Below, piece after piece: positions 1 through 12,000 of a stretch of 64,000 bases of DNA. The position numbers and the translations under genes are program-made. The stretch's first letter is position 1; each line of letters starts with the position of its first letter. The stretch spans positions 42,585,049 through 42,649,048 of the forward strand of contig CM046856.1 in assembly GCA_025617745.1 (NCBI GenBank), written 5' to 3'. Under the pieces are notes generated by a model that saw nothing but the letters and a program-made list of their open reading frames with translations, made no database searches and was not told the origin of the DNA. This stretch comes from Heliocidaris erythrogramma (taxonomy: Eukaryota; Echinodermata; Echinoidea; Camarodonta; Echinometridae).

Positions 1-278
1 TCAATTAAAGGTACGCCCTACAGCTGCCCTACTATTAATATACACCAGTGTACTCTTCCGTGCATATATACCTGTGCATGTACAACAAAGTAAGGCCTAC
101 CTTTACTTGAAAATCTTGCTATCATTATCGTTATTGGTGAGGTCTGACAGTCCAGCTCTTGACAGTTAGTATCCCTGTCATATCATCCCCTTTAGATCGG
201 ACTCCAATCAAGATCCTACTACATGTGTTAGATGTCCCTCTGAACTTGAGCTGATCAGTCAAGACAGGATAATGCAGC

Positions 279-346
279 ATGGATTTTAAGTCGGCTCTTT
301 CCATTGCTGCAACGTTATCGACCATCGGCTTGTTTCTTACTGGCAT
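279..346 (+). CDS. SLC50A1: SWEET exon 1 (start codon, TM1)
   Basis: ATG at 279 opens MDFKSALSIAATLSTIGLFL, a hydrophobic first helix. The exon ends GGCAT followed by GTGAGT and leaves 2 nt that join with A of exon 2 to give Ile23. This ATG is the only one in frame with the family pattern. A 5' UTR exon is not resolved. Confidence 0.88.
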
Positions 347-3300
347 GTGAGTAGATGGGTAAAGTAATTTCATCCTGGTAATTGTCATCAGGATTATTGG
401 CAGCACATTCTTAGTGCGGGGTGGTATCAGATGATAATATACGTACTTTGTTTTCTGTCATAAGATAATTTTTTTTTTTACTTTTTTTTAAAGTGTTTTA
501 TTGAATCAAAACAATCATATCATTTACATATGATTACAAGGTGATTGTGGGTAGAAAAATGAATCAACAACAGATTTGACCCCATGAAGGCACCAAGGGT
601 GACGAAGGAAAACCAGCCCAAGACGCACAGGCGAGGCCGACAGCCCAAAGGACACAACAGACTCCATGCACATGTATAAACAGTCAACCACTTCATCCCA
701 ACTAAATACGCCACTTATATGCAAACACTACATTGACTCATCACTCGCATACATCACAAGGCAAAACAAAGGTGTGCATGAAGCCTGTCCCGTTCCAAGA
801 ACCGGCAAGACAGCCAACCAAACAACCAGCCAGAACATGCCCCGATCGCCCAACATCCCAGGCGTGGATCTCCAAGACACCCAAGCTGCCTCCATGAAGT
901 AGACGAGACATAATAAATAGCATACTTATGTAATCAATCAGTATAATAACTGGCAGGCAGGCAGGCAGGCAGGGGGAAAAAAAAATCATATATCAAATCT
1001 CCACTTCCGAAAATGAGATACAAGTTTGTGTTTCCTGTTTGCAATTCGGTATTCAAGGCCTTTACTGGTTGCAACATAAGCTTTAAAGGCTTCAAAATTT
1101 GGAGATTACTTTGAAATTTGCATAAATAATTGTAATATTTAAGTAAACTAAATAAGTATGTTGAAAATTGAAAATGTATCATTCTCATAACCGAACATTT
1201 TATCAAACTCTGAAGGGTGTATTATTTTCTTACTTCTTTGATTTATAACCGTAATTAATTTATCCCAAATGGGTTTTACAGCCAGCATTCAATAAAACAA
1301 TAAGTTTCAGGGGCAGATTTACAAAAGAAACAACTTGGTGAATCTTGTCTTTTTTTTATCTTATACAAAAAATCATTCAATGCTAGCTAGCTTTATGGAA
1401 TATTTTAAAATAAAATGAATGAATACATGTGCTTATAGAGAATTTAAAGTTATTAATATGAATTTTGTCCCAGTTAACTGGGTTGGGTTAGCATAATCGT
1501 TCCAAAAATTTAAACATTTCTCAGGAATATGTGGTTCCATCATTATACTGCAAGCGAATTTAGGGATTTTCCGCATTTTCACAACTTTGGTCTTTATTGT
1601 ATCAAAAATAATCTCATGATCTAATTCTAACTTCAACCAATCTTCTGGTATATTGCTCATTAAAAAATTATATTTTCTCCTGTCACTAGGGCTAATACCA
1701 AAATCAAGAACAAGCTCCTCAAAAACTTTGGAACCTGGATGAGGAAGATTCAGTAAATCACTAATGTAAACAATACCCCTCACTATCCAGTCTTCACAAA
1801 AAAATGTTTGCAGGGATCTATCATCTTCAAGCCACCATAAGAAAAATCATTACACATGGATTGTCTCTTGACCCTATCATTGCCTCCACTCCATATAAAC
1901 TTGTAAAACATTGTATCTAAAATACTTCTTAGGTACCTTAATACACAGAACAGGAAAAAGGTACAAAAGTTTAGGCTACAATAGGGTCTTTAAAACACAG
2001 ATCTTCCCTACTAGGGATATATTTCTTGCACACCAACAATTTAATGTGTTTTCAATAGATTTAAGTTTTGGTTTATAGTTAAGAATAAATAATTCATTAA
2101 TATTCAAAGAAAAATGTACTCCCAATGTTTTTAAAGAATCTATCTGCCATTTTAAGCCATTGTCAGAAAACCGATAATATTGAGATTCTCGTTTAGATCC
2201 AACCCATATGGCTTCTGATTTAGTTATGTTGGGTTTACAACCAGAGCTTAGGGAAAAATTCTCAATAGTATCAAATAAAAATTTAAAGGAATGATGTGAT
2301 CCATCAATAAAACATGTAGAATTATCTACTACTGGAATAATTTTAATACAGTCAACCTCGCCTAAGTCGATCATGACGGGACTGAGTGAAATGCGTCGAC
2401 ATAGGCGATTTTCGACTTGTACAGAAGTCGAAGAAAATCCGACTTATATAGCTGTAGTAGTGTAGGCAATTTTGCAGATTTATAATTCTATTCTTATTGT
2501 TGGAAATAATAGTGTGGGAAACAAGAAATGAAACAGGCTATTATCATCTATTTTTTCTCTTTCTCTTTGAGGATTTCCTTGTTTCTTTTTCTGCTTCCCT
2601 TGCTGCTGACAGCACATCAGAATGAGTGCATGGCCTTTTTTCATATTTGTCAAATTTTTTCTTTTCTCATTTTTTGCAGACAAATTTGTATGAAGATCAG
2701 ATCTCAGGGTAACACACAGAATATCTCCATCTTTCCTTTCATTGCAGGCATCATAAAGTAAGTGTGCAAAACTTTTTGAGTGAATATTTACACAGCAAAA
2801 AAAAAAAATAGTTTTAACATGTACAATGTATGTAGACCAATCAAAACTTGCCCTGAAAGTTTGGAAACTCCAACTTTATCAGGTTAACCCTTTAAAGGCC
2901 GGGTTATTTTGGTGCTCACCCAGCCGGGGGGGGGGGGGGGGGGGGGGGGGGGGTCATTCTAATAATGAGATTCCTGATATAATTCAGGTAATTTTGCTGG
3001 TCGCAAGTCTTTATGTTCTTTTGTTTTTATGGGCAGAGGCATTATGTTTTCGGGTTGTCCGTCTGTCCGTCCGTCCCGCTTTCTCGTTCTAGCGATAACT
3101 AAAGAACCACATGAGGTATGAACTTCAAACTTGGTGCTAGTATGTATCACTGTAGGAAAATGATCTGATTAGAATTTGGGTTACGTAGGTCAAAGGTCAA
3201 GGTCACTTAGGCCAATTTATGAAATTTCAGGTGTTAGCCTTGTTAACGCGAAAAATTCTAGCGATAAATTCAAGAACCATTTGAGGTACATGTATAATCT

Positions 3301-6300
3301 TCAAACTTGGTGCTAGTATGTATCACCATAGGAAGAGGATCTGATTAGATTTTGAGGTATGTAGGTCAAAGATCAAAGGTTACAGGTCAATTTCTGAAAT
3401 TGCACGTGTTAGCCTTGTTAACCAAAATCTCAAGAACCATATGAGGTATGAACTTAAAACTGGGTACTTGCATGTATCATCATAGAAAGACGATCTGATT
3501 AGATTTTGGGATACGTACATTGTAGGTCAAAGTTCATAGAGGTCAATTCTGAAATTGCAGGTTTTAGCCTTAACGTGATGTCACAAGAAACATTTGATCC
3601 ATTAACTTCAAACTTGGAACTAGTATGCATCACCATAATGAGACGAACTGATTAGATTTTTGTTCACGTAGGTCAAAGGTGACAGGTCATAGGGGTCATT
3701 ATACAAGTGTACAGTCATGTATGTGAAATTAATGGGGTTTTTTTACCTTTGTTATCACCATATCTTAATTATTTTGTATTCATGACTAGAGGAGATAAAG
3801 TGATCAGACTTTTGGGTTATAAGGTGTAATGTCAAATGTCAAATGTCAAAGAGGTCAATTAACATGTAATTAGAGGCTTTTTATTCTGGTTATCACAATA
3901 TTTCAAGAACAGTTTGAGCCATCAACTGAATTTTTTTCACCTTTTGTTATCACCATATCTCAACTTAGATTAGAATTTTGGAATATAGGGTGTAAGATCA
4001 AATGTCAAAGAGGTCCATGAACATGTAATGTAATGTGCGATATATTTCTGATTTGGCAAGGGCGGAGGCATAAATTTTGACTGCGCACAGTCGCGAATTC
4101 ATCTACATGTAGTTTTACCCTGATATAAGGAGATTCCTGATATAATAAGGTAATTTTCATGGTCCCAAGGTCCTCATAGTGAGTTTCCAATGTTTATTTG
4201 TCAGCCTGTTTAATTTCTTATGCAAGGGTGCCTAATAGGGCGGTTTACGTAGTGATTCAAATTTATGGATGTTTCTTTCCTGGGGACCTAGTAACGAGGT
4301 ATTCCATTAACCTGTTATTAATGAATGAACTACAATACTTGGAATCCAGTTTGCATACATTACTTGTTGCTATGTTGGGCAAGCTTTCAGGTTGTCAAGA
4401 ACAACCTTTGTTTCAAAAGTATGCATAAAATTTGAATCACTACGTAAACCGCCCTATTGGTGTGCAGTACAGCTGAATATTCGAGTTAGTCTGACAAGTG
4501 TAGCGCAACAGCCAGAGTTTTGTGGGGGGGGGGGGGTGAATTCTGAAATCCCAGAAGACATGATGCATAAAATTTGATCTCTTTTCAAATAATAAAGGAT
4601 GGATACAGCCAGGTTTGGAGGGGGTTTATGATCCTTCCCACCCCAAGAGAGTGTTTTACAATGAGTTGTAATATGAGTTGTGGAATTGCCTGAATCCCCA
4701 CAGGACCAATCAGAATAAAATATGAACCAACTGCTAAAATTCAAAGTAAGACATGATGTTTTTAGGTACTTGTTTAGAAACAACTTAACGGCAATCCAGC
4801 ATTTGTAAGAAGTTCATTTGTGTGAAAGTAAAAAATGAGATAAACAGGATGGTGGAAGTTTGAAAGAAAAATCAAACAAATAATAAGAAAGTTTTATTAA
4901 AATGTTTTTTTAAATGAGATCAATACACACAAAGCTCAATTTGGCAGTTGATTGTGAGGTATTCTCCTGTTTTTTTTTGCACACTAATTGTTATTAATGT
5001 CATTAATTTCCAGTTTTCTCTGATCTGAAATGCCTTTTCCCTTGCAGGGCAGTACTTAACATATATTGTAGCTACCATATTGTCATAGGTCCTCCAAAAA
5101 GGAAAAAGATCCTACCAAGAAATACAGTTTGCAAAAATGACATTTTAGTCATTTTGTGTCGTGGCACAAATGGAGAACTGTCCCCTGCTACATTAAAGTG
5201 ACATTACAGATTCAGCCAATTTAAACGTCAAATATGTGTATTGATGACAACTTATATATATAAAGTTTATAATGCTTGTTCGAGTTTGTTGGAACATTCA
5301 CCAAGCTGCTTCTCTGAATTTTCTGCTTTCTGTCAGAGCAACTTACCATTAAGGTTGTACTCCACTTTCATGACCTCCTTCTGTAATTCTTATATGTTGC
5401 TGAACAACTCTGTTCCCCACAGTACTGTGCTATGGACAAAGTATGGAGTTTTAATTGAGGATCCTACTGTGATATTTACCAATGGAGTCGGGATCATTCT
5501 TCAAACGCTGTACACCCTGATCTACTACCTGAACACAAATGATAGGGTAGGTTTTTCTTCTTTATTTTAGAGTCAGCTGGCTATGCCATATTTAGGCTAT
5601 TTCTAAAATAAGATAGTTGGCAAATTGTTTGAAATTATTCTCTTACATAGGCAGAAAAATCCAGGAACCATCCTCATCATAGATCATATGTATCGACGTA
5701 ATACCCCCATCGCACCAAGGCACTTCTCACTACGTTAGGGAAATGTTGCCAAAACGGGCTCACAGTGTGTATGGACAGGCTCGGACTGGCTTGGACGGGA
5801 AGGGTGCTCTAGAACTTTGAGCTTGTTCAAAATTTTCCCCCGTCCTAAAATTAGACGGAGTGACAACGTACTTGTACGAGATGGACGTACTACGAACGGG
5901 GTTGCTGTACTTCAATCCTACTAGGGACGAGTTACAATGTGACATGGTCGAGCCTCAATTAGCAGTACGACCAGGTCAGTTTGTAACTCGACCAGGTCCG
6001 TTGCCAGACAGACCCTACTCGACCACACTATGTCCTTAGTACGTTCAAAACAAATTCACACGTTCTAAATGAGTTGGCAACACATTTCTACATGGTTCTA
6101 TAAGTTCCCAGTGTCTTTCGTTCTCACGCAGTTCCACCCCGTCTGCAGTACGCTCAGACAAGGTAGGTTATAAACTTCTTCCTCAGCTTGGTGTAGCGTG
6201 TCCTCAGGCTGGTATACCAGATGATCAGCTCCTCACTGTTTACGCCCATCTCATCTGCTTGCTTCTGTTACAGGAAGTTCTTTTTCTTTGTGTCCTTATA

Positions 6301-9000
6301 GGCCTCAAGGTGTTTGTTATACTGGACTTCATTGGCCTTGAGCCATTCCACCATGGCGTCTTCTTGATCAGGGGTGAGATGGGTATGAGTTTTTGTTTTT
6401 TCAAGGACTTCTGCTGCTCAACTTGGGTCTGATCTGGCTGGCCTTCAGAGGAGCTGGAGCTTGAGGATCTTTGGGTATAAGAACTAGTGGCTGCTTTCCC
6501 ATGGCCAGTCCTTATGGCATTTTCTTTGGAGGCATAATGGAACACAGATGGGGTGAAGAGGCAACTGCAGTTGTATGTCTTGGATCTTCTTGAAGCTTCG
6601 AACGGGAATGAGGAAAGGGAAGAACGCGCTGGGTTTTTATAGCCCGCAAGCCAGGACAGGATTGTATACACACTAGGAGCGCATTCGAACGCACTGAGAA
6701 CAAGATGAGGACGAGTTGAACCGTCTCAGAATGGGGTGGTCGGGTTACAAACTCGTTAGAACAAGTTGCAAACTCGTTAGAATGGGTTGGGAACGAGATA
6801 GAACTAGTTAAGAACGGATTTAAACTGACTACGTACGGGCTTGAACTGCTTGGAAAAAGCAAATTTATCCGATCTAAACTTGATATGAACTGACTGTGGA
6901 CAGGGTACAGACGAGATAAACGCATTGAAAACCGTTTATGAACAAACTAGGATCATTTTAGAGGCCAGAGTTACACATTTTACCCTGACCACAACCTGTT
7001 TCAGGATTTGCTAGGACAGGGTAAGGAATTTTGAGAACGTAATGAAAACTAGTTTGGTGTGATGGGGGCTTAAGAGTGAGAGCTCACTTTGAAGAAATAA
7101 GAAAATATCAGTGTTTTTTTTTTTTTTTTAATCCATTTACTTCGAAACGTGAACCTTATTTCCTTCTCTTCTTGTTTTTTGTGATTGTTGTTGCAGAAAA
7201 ATGTACATTCCAAACTTCTTTATACCAGCTTAATCATCTACCCAACATTAGGAGCTGTCAAATTTATGCATATGACGACTGCAAATGCCATTCACTACAT
7301 CGGCTTAGCATCATCATTCGCTACTGTACTGATGTATGCAGCACCGCTTAGTGTTGTGGTGAGTAAATATGACTTGTGGAATTGCCTGAATCCCCACAGG
7401 ACCAATCAGAATAAAATATGAACCAACTGCTAAAATTCAATTGAGATACTTAACAGCCAGTTATCTTGGAATAATTTACTATTAAGTAATAAGGATAGAT
7501 GTGGATGAATAAGAAATTCATTGAATGATAAACCATTTATTTGAAAAACATGAACAAATTATATGTTGGAACCTTTTCTGGGCCTTTCTTTTAAAACAAA
7601 GAGTAAGCATAAAGTTGAGTTCTGGTCATGATATTGAATTGTAAAAGAAACTGTCTCAAAGCAATTGGGAAAGGTGGATTATATAGCACATAAGAATTGG
7701 TGTATGCTGTAAGGTTTTGGAATCCCCCAAATGATAAGAAATCAACTCAATCCTATGGAAAGTTACATGCACTGCACATAGAAATGTGTATATGGAACTA
7801 CACACCAATGTACATTTCAGCTGTTTCTTGTCACATTTTGAATGTGAGGGCATTTGAAGACCAATCCTTTTCAAGGGGCATTTCTACTATGATCATCCTA
7901 CAAACTAACATAATAAGAATGAGAAAGCTCACAAATTATTTGTTTACCTTTCCCAGAACTCAACGTTCCCTTCAAAGGTAAACATCTTACAGTATATATA
8001 TATACATGTATCTATATGTTCTATAAATTATTCATTCATGACCTGACATAGAAAACATACAGAGAACTTTTCAAACAGTGTATGGATTCCTTGCATTTCA
8101 TTCTTATTATTCATTTGTGAAATTGCTTTCAGGCTCAGGTGATTAAAACCAAAAGTACTGAGGTTCTACCATTTCCTTTATCGTTCGTTGGGTTACTGGT
8201 GTCTCTGCAGTGGTTTATTTATGGACATCTCGTGCAAGACTCTTTTATTCAGGTTAGTCTAGCACACACGGATATGGCATAAAATTTGCCGTAATCACCT
8301 TCAAGTTCAAATTTAACCTTGTAATGTATTTCACAATAACCTGGACACCTTTTCATACGACTTGTTATCAGTAACAACTGCCACATTTCTCTCAGTCAAT
8401 TAGATGTAAGGATTTCAGTAGTTTATAACAGTTATTGCAACTTGTTATTGATAAAAAGTTTTATGAAATGGGGGCCCAGGCTGATTCTGATTTCTGAATA
8501 GTTTATTGTGCAGTAGATTTGAATCAGTTAAATGTAAACAAACTAACAAAAACTTGCTGGAAATCCACTGATTGCAGTGCACAGTTCTCATTTGCACAGA
8601 TTTCTTAATGGTACTTATGACTAAGCACTCCTACATTTCCTAACAAAATAGTTTAGAACGTATCATTTATTTCCAGTCTTGAACATTCATAGTAACAGTA
8701 AGTTAAACAATGTCCGCACTAACTGGTCTACAATTCTTCTCCCCCTCCCCCAAACCGAAACTGTTAGCTATATCGTTTAAATTATATCCATGGTAAGTAT
8801 TTGATATCCAATTCATCAAAGCTGAAATTCCACTCTTTAAAGTTCATTTGTAACAAATGTCCCATTTCTGTATTTTCTTCTTGCTGTAGATTCCGAATTT
8901 CCTGGGCATGCTTCTTGGTGCCTTCCAGATGGCTCTCTTTATCCGATATCCTGGTCCATCGCGGAAGTATGACCTGTCGGGACCTTCAAGCGTCATTTGA
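279..9000 (+). CDS. SLC50A1: SWEET-family sugar transporter (SLC50A1-like), six exons, complete
   Basis: Joining 279-346, 2680-2757, 5423-5546, 7197-7358, 8133-8252 and 8890-9000 gives 663 nt, or 220 codons plus TGA. All introns are GT-AG and every phase matches. The length equals the usual animal SWEET (about 221 aa). SWEETs are seven-helix facilitators made of two three-helix MtN3/saliva repeats and a linker helix; they carry mono- or disaccharides passively across the plasma or Golgi membrane. Visible family marks are the TM2 stretch NISIFPFIAG (P42), VLWTKYG (52-58), TNGVGIILQTLY (N69 in TM3), AAPLSVV (P140), LPFPLSF (P157/P159) and IPNFLGMLLGAFQ (N187 in TM7). N69 and N187 match the asparagine pair known to line the SWEET sugar pocket. 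The short C-terminal tail ends SGPSSVI. Substrate cannot be read from sequence. Introns are full of mobile DNA but all splice sites are intact. Confidence 0.95.
1433..2345 (-). mobile_element. L1/Tx1-like LINE ORF2 relic
   Basis: On the minus strand several frames together read as the region following the reverse transcriptase palm of an L1/Tx1-type LINE. Near 2230 is SSGCKPNITKSEAIWVGS (thumb region, N-x-x-K-S/T-E), then LKTLGVHFS, and near 1880 a YKFIW-SGGNDRVKR stretch followed by GGLKMID. Frames change between 1976 and 1783 and stops are present, so it is dead. The upstream (5') side is cut at about 2345, where a different repeat starts. It lies antisense in SWEET intron 1. Confidence 0.75.
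2346..2470. repeat. Repeat abutting the LINE relic
   Basis: Starts TACAGTCAACCTCGCCTAAG and contains several GTCGA/TCGAC words in opposite orientations (for example CTAAGTCGA, GCGTCGAC, TTTTCGACTT, AAGTCGAAG). This looks like the end of an inverted-repeat DNA transposon inserted into, or joined to, the LINE relic. The other end is not clear. Confidence 0.35.
2680..2757 (+). CDS. SLC50A1: SWEET exon 2 (cytosolic loop and TM2)
   Basis: Acceptor TTTTTGCAG, donor GTAAGT. It encodes QICMKIRSQGNTQNISIFPF and the following residues, the classic SWEET stretch between TM1 and TM2 (basic loop, then S-x-x-PF). The last two bases AA join with T of exon 3 to give Asn49. Confidence 0.92.
2925..2953. repeat. 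Poly-G run of about 29 nt
   Basis: An uninterrupted guanine homopolymer, one of the longest of many G or C runs in this window. It directly abuts the truncated left side of the MITE at 2954-4190. Confidence 0.9.
2954..4190. mobile_element. CTATAA-type MITE split by a second repeat
   Basis: Left piece 2954-3033 (AATGAGATTCCTGATATAAT) and right piece 4110-4190 (ACCCTGATATAAGGAG through ATAGTGAGTTTCC) together match the uninterrupted copy at 48558-48756. The match breaks at the same internal point, after the CTTTATGTT...TTTTGTTT stretch. About 1.07 kb of a different, tandemly repetitive sequence sits at the break. The left terminus is lost in the poly-G run. Confidence 0.7.
3034..4105 (+). repeat. 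Tandem-repeat element nested in the MITE
   Basis: Begins near GGGCAGAGGCATTATG with (GTCC)n words (3055-3076) and ends near GGGCGGAGGCATAAATTTTG. Inside are four or more imperfect units of about 150-170 bp, each with AAGAACCAT-TTGAGGTATG-AACTTCAAACTTGG, ATGTATCACCATA, ATCTGATTAGATTTTG and GTAGGTCAAAGGTCA (near 3100, 3270, 3430, 3590). Similar GGCGGAGGCAT ends mark both sides. No coding capacity is seen. Confidence 0.7.
4238..4454. mobile_element. TA-flanked MITE, GGGCGG family, copy 1
   Basis: A 217-bp element with near-perfect terminal inverted repeats starting GGGCGGTTTACGTAGTGATT and ending in the reverse complement, flanked by TA on both sides. It is a relative of the element at 35875-36080, with the shared interior word TTGGAATCCAGTTTGCATAC. 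A TA target duplication suggests a Tc1/mariner-type mobiliser (inference). It lies in SWEET intron 2. Confidence 0.75.
4678..4744 (+). repeat. 67-bp direct repeat, copy 1
   Basis: Identical over 67 bp to 7374-7440 (starts TTGTGGAATTGCCTGAATCC, ends GCTAAAATTCAA). The two copies lie in different SWEET introns and their flanks are unrelated. Confidence 0.85.
5423..5546 (+). CDS. SLC50A1: SWEET exon 3 (end of TM2, TM3)
   Basis: Acceptor CCCCACAG, donor GTAGGT. It encodes TVLWTKYGVLIEDPTVIFTN and the TM3 core GVGIILQTLY, which includes the conserved pocket Asn69. It ends in phase 0 with Arg90. Confidence 0.93.
5702..7070 (-). mobile_element. Harbinger-like DNA transposon with TAA target duplication
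   Basis: A 1,369-bp element in SWEET intron 3. The left end TACCCCCATCGCACCAAG mirrors the right end, which reads AGCCCCCATCACACCAAA on the minus strand. Both sides carry TAA (5699-5701 and 7071-7073), the 3-bp target typical of PIF/Harbinger. The interior is rich in short GAACGAG/ACTCGT words. On the minus strand it holds a degenerate DNA-binding domain (6160-6395). Assignment to Harbinger rests on the target length and the domain type. Confidence 0.65.
6160..6395 (-). pseudogene. Broken MADF/Myb-SANT-like domain of the transposon
   Basis: One minus-strand frame reads LTPDQEDAMVEWLKANEVQY and continues NKHLEAYKDTKKKNFL, then a stop (TTA on + at 6268-6270), then QKQADEMGVNSEELIIWYTS and LRTRYTKLRKK. 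The order of acidic start, WL, Tyr, LR-x-RY and a basic end is that of MADF/Myb-SANT-like DNA-binding domains, which PIF/Harbinger elements often encode beside their transposase. The in-frame stop and flanking frameshifts mark it as a relic. No DDE transposase is seen. Confidence 0.6.
7197..7358 (+). CDS. SLC50A1: SWEET exon 4 (linker TM4 and TM5)
   Basis: Acceptor TTGTTGCAG, donor GTGAGT, exactly 54 codons. It encodes the linker helix and the start of the second MtN3 repeat, ending YAAPLSVV with the conserved TM5 proline (P140). Confidence 0.93.
7374..7440 (+). repeat. 67-bp direct repeat, copy 2, just after SWEET exon 4
   Basis: Identical to 4678-4744. It starts 16 bp after the exon 4 donor at 7358/7359. 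Confidence 0.85.
8133..8252 (+). CDS. SLC50A1: SWEET exon 5 (TM6)
   Basis: Acceptor GCTTTCAG, donor GTTAGT, 40 codons. It begins AQVIKTKSTEVLPFPLSF, the second-repeat equivalent of the basic loop plus proline motif, and ends with the YGHLVQDSFIQ turn before TM7. Confidence 0.93.
8890..9000 (+). CDS. SLC50A1: SWEET exon 6 (TM7, C-terminus, stop)
   Basis: Acceptor TGCTGTAG. It encodes IPNFLGMLLGAFQMALFIRY with the pocket Asn187, then a short polar tail ending in TGA at 8998-9000. Confidence 0.93.
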   Translation: MPNFLGMLLGAFQMALFIRYPGPSRKYDLSGPSSVI

Positions 9001-12000
9001 AAGGTGCTCTTGGAAGGACCAGGTGATGATGCCATGAATATTACCAAGGAACATAGTTAAACTACCGGCTCTGTTACGCAATGAGTTATGAACTCTCCCA
9101 ATTCTTGATGGTTTTAAAGATGCGGTTGGTCTTTGTGCAATGGGGACCAGGTTTCAAGATCATATCGGGAATGTAAAGTGACATAGCAATTGTAGTGTGC
9201 TACTGTATTCTCTACAAATTATCTCATGCAATCACTGGATGAATTATATTTTATATTGTATTATGATGGGCGATTCTTTCCTTATGAATTTAAGAAATAA
9301 GGACTCTCTACACGCTTTCTCAAAAGAAATTGTGCTCTGTTTATCCCCACATTCCCCCCCCCCCCCAAAGGCTCATTCACATATAACGTGGTAACTGCTG
9401 TTTTGTTTCATTTTGTTATTACTTTTTTGGGGGGGATTATAGAGATATAGAAAAGTGAAGCGTGTTACACTTGTGTAATTATGACAAGAAACGCCAAAAA
9501 ATGCTGTATTTGAGAAGGAGGCTTAAAAGGTAATGTCACACATAACCAGACCATTTAAGTGACAGCCAATCAGACAGAACTCACACTGCTTTAGAGCAAG
9601 AAGGCTTCTTTGTAAACAACTCCATAAGCCAAAATATGTAAATAGAATACATTGCCGCATTTGATACAGCGTTATCAATGTACACAAGTGTATTACATAT
9701 CTGAAAGAATGTTGCTGCTGTCGAACTTTTCCATAGTCATGTTACTTTTTGTGTATAATCATCACTTATACTTGACTTACATGTAGGCACATACTTGAGG
9801 TATGGAGACGTAGCTGATAACTGTCAGTTGGGATTTGTTATCTGTACTGTAATCCTAGCTTTCTTTGTTGTAAGTTGCTTTCGCGAAAGGCAGAAAAAGC
9901 AGAGAAACAGGTGAAGTTTGAACAAAATCAATATTAAGGAAGTTATGAATTTTTAAAAGTTGAAATCATTATACATCTTTGCATTTCAATTTTTTGAACA
10001 TGTGGCAGTGTCATTGTGGCGTGATGTGGACAAATCTGTGAATTGGAACAAATCGCAGAATGACCAAAATATCACTTTTAAATATTTGATACAGAGCAGG
10101 ATGTTTTGGGGACGACGTACAACAGTGTGCTATCCATTATCTGTTTTGAACATACAGCCCTGGGTAAACGGTGCCTGAAATTGAATGGGAAATTAAGGAT
10201 ATTTTGGTGTACAACAAATTGGAGAGCTGATGATACAGGTGAATTATCAGTTTGCCGATTTGATGTATACATGTATGTGATCTCAACTTTACACTCGTGT
10301 TCTTGTCATTTGTTCAATTTGTTCAAACTTCCGTCATCCAATTTCTCTGATATTTCTGTTTTCATTCAGTTCAACTTGTTAGGATGTTCTTATTGCCTTA
10401 TAAGTAAGGTTGCTTACTTCTTACTAAAGTGTCAGTATTAAATGACTAAATCAAACCTCGATGTCCTCTCAGTTTCCCTCAAGTTCAAACAAAAGTTTGA
10501 AAAGGATTTAAATTTGAAAAAATGTATTTAATAGAAAAAGAGAAAAATGTTTGATAGTCTATACTCCCCAGATATATCTGAATCTCAGATTGCTGAATTG
10601 ATCACATAGATGCAAATTTGTCGTAGAGAAATCTTCAGTTTTGTGCAAAATGTCATGAATGTCAACTTTCTCCACAGGGAATTTCCCTTCATGCCTTTAA
10701 TATACAATGTACATGTAGACATTATGGAAGTAGGCACAGTGTTGAGAATCTTGTAATCTTTTCTATCACTCGGTGTAGGGGTTCATTTCTTAGCTGAGAT
10801 TTGGCCCCCTAAATGATTTTTTAATAGTATATTGTACTGAAGATTTAGGGTTTTCATGTTGGTGCTTTATTAAGACAACTCAAAATAAGCCTGTTAGTAT
10901 TAACGTAAATGAATGTTATAAAAACTACAGCGTATTTCAAAAAGTCTGTATTTGGGAGTTTGGGCCAATAAAACAACTGTATATTTCATCCCATTTTCTA
11001 GTTTGTCTTTGGAATCAAAGGTTGTGGAAGAATATTGCAGCAGTTTCGAAAGAAAAAGAACCGTTCCTAAAAAGCCCTCATATCCCAACCACAACTGGTA
11101 CATGTAATGGTTTATCCTTTTGGACCAAATGTTGATGTCCCGTGTATATGTGTATTTCCCATGCCCATATGATATTAAGCAAGACTGATTCATTTTTGTT
11201 TATTTTCAGTTTGGTAATTCCAAAACCTCACTGTCACATTAATATACAATAGTTCTTATGTATATGTACTACGCAATCACTTTTTCCCAGTGGCTTCTAG
11301 AGATTTTCTTTCTCAAAGCAGTCAAATTCCCAGTACTTGACTGGATTGTGTAACTGTACGGACTGAAACTCTCGACTGCCAATATATATTTTTTTAATAA
11401 TTATGTTCTATACATATTGTCCGTGTGACAAAAGTCATCTGTGGCAGTATTATCTGTGTTCCATTAGTTTACCAAGGCAAACAAAGAGTAGAGACTTGAA
11501 GTAGGTCAAAGTAGAAAGTGTATAATGCTGGTGCAATAGGGACTGGAACTTGATCCAGACTGGTTTATTAAAATTAGTCAGTGGTAGAACCCGGACAACT
11601 TGCCCAATCGGTTGGTTTTACTATGCGAGTACGCCCTTTATTATCTTAATGTCAATGTACAGCAATGCTAAGTGCCATCATCATCATAATAAATGCTATC
11701 TAAATCATCATTTAGATTTAGAAAACCTTTTTAAAAGCTGTACAGTTGAAAATCAATTTGTAAAGATTTTGCAGGACTTTTAACATCGTGTTATATACAA
11801 AGTTAAAGCTTCGAGCGCTCATCATCTAACTTCCATTAAACAAAATCTTCATGTTTTGTGCGTTTATTCAGCTAATATAGAAGAAATTTTGACAAGTGAT
11901 ATGTTAAGACTCACCAAGCATCGTCATCAATTAGACCAGTTTATTTATTTTTTTTTGACAAACTGACTTGATTGCCTACATGTACAGGTTTAAGCTTCTA

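Noticed and set aside
5041..5090. CCCTTGCAG at 5047 as acceptor for an extra SWEET exon
   Set aside because: Stops follow quickly, and the 2757-5423 junction already gives the right phase and family sequence.
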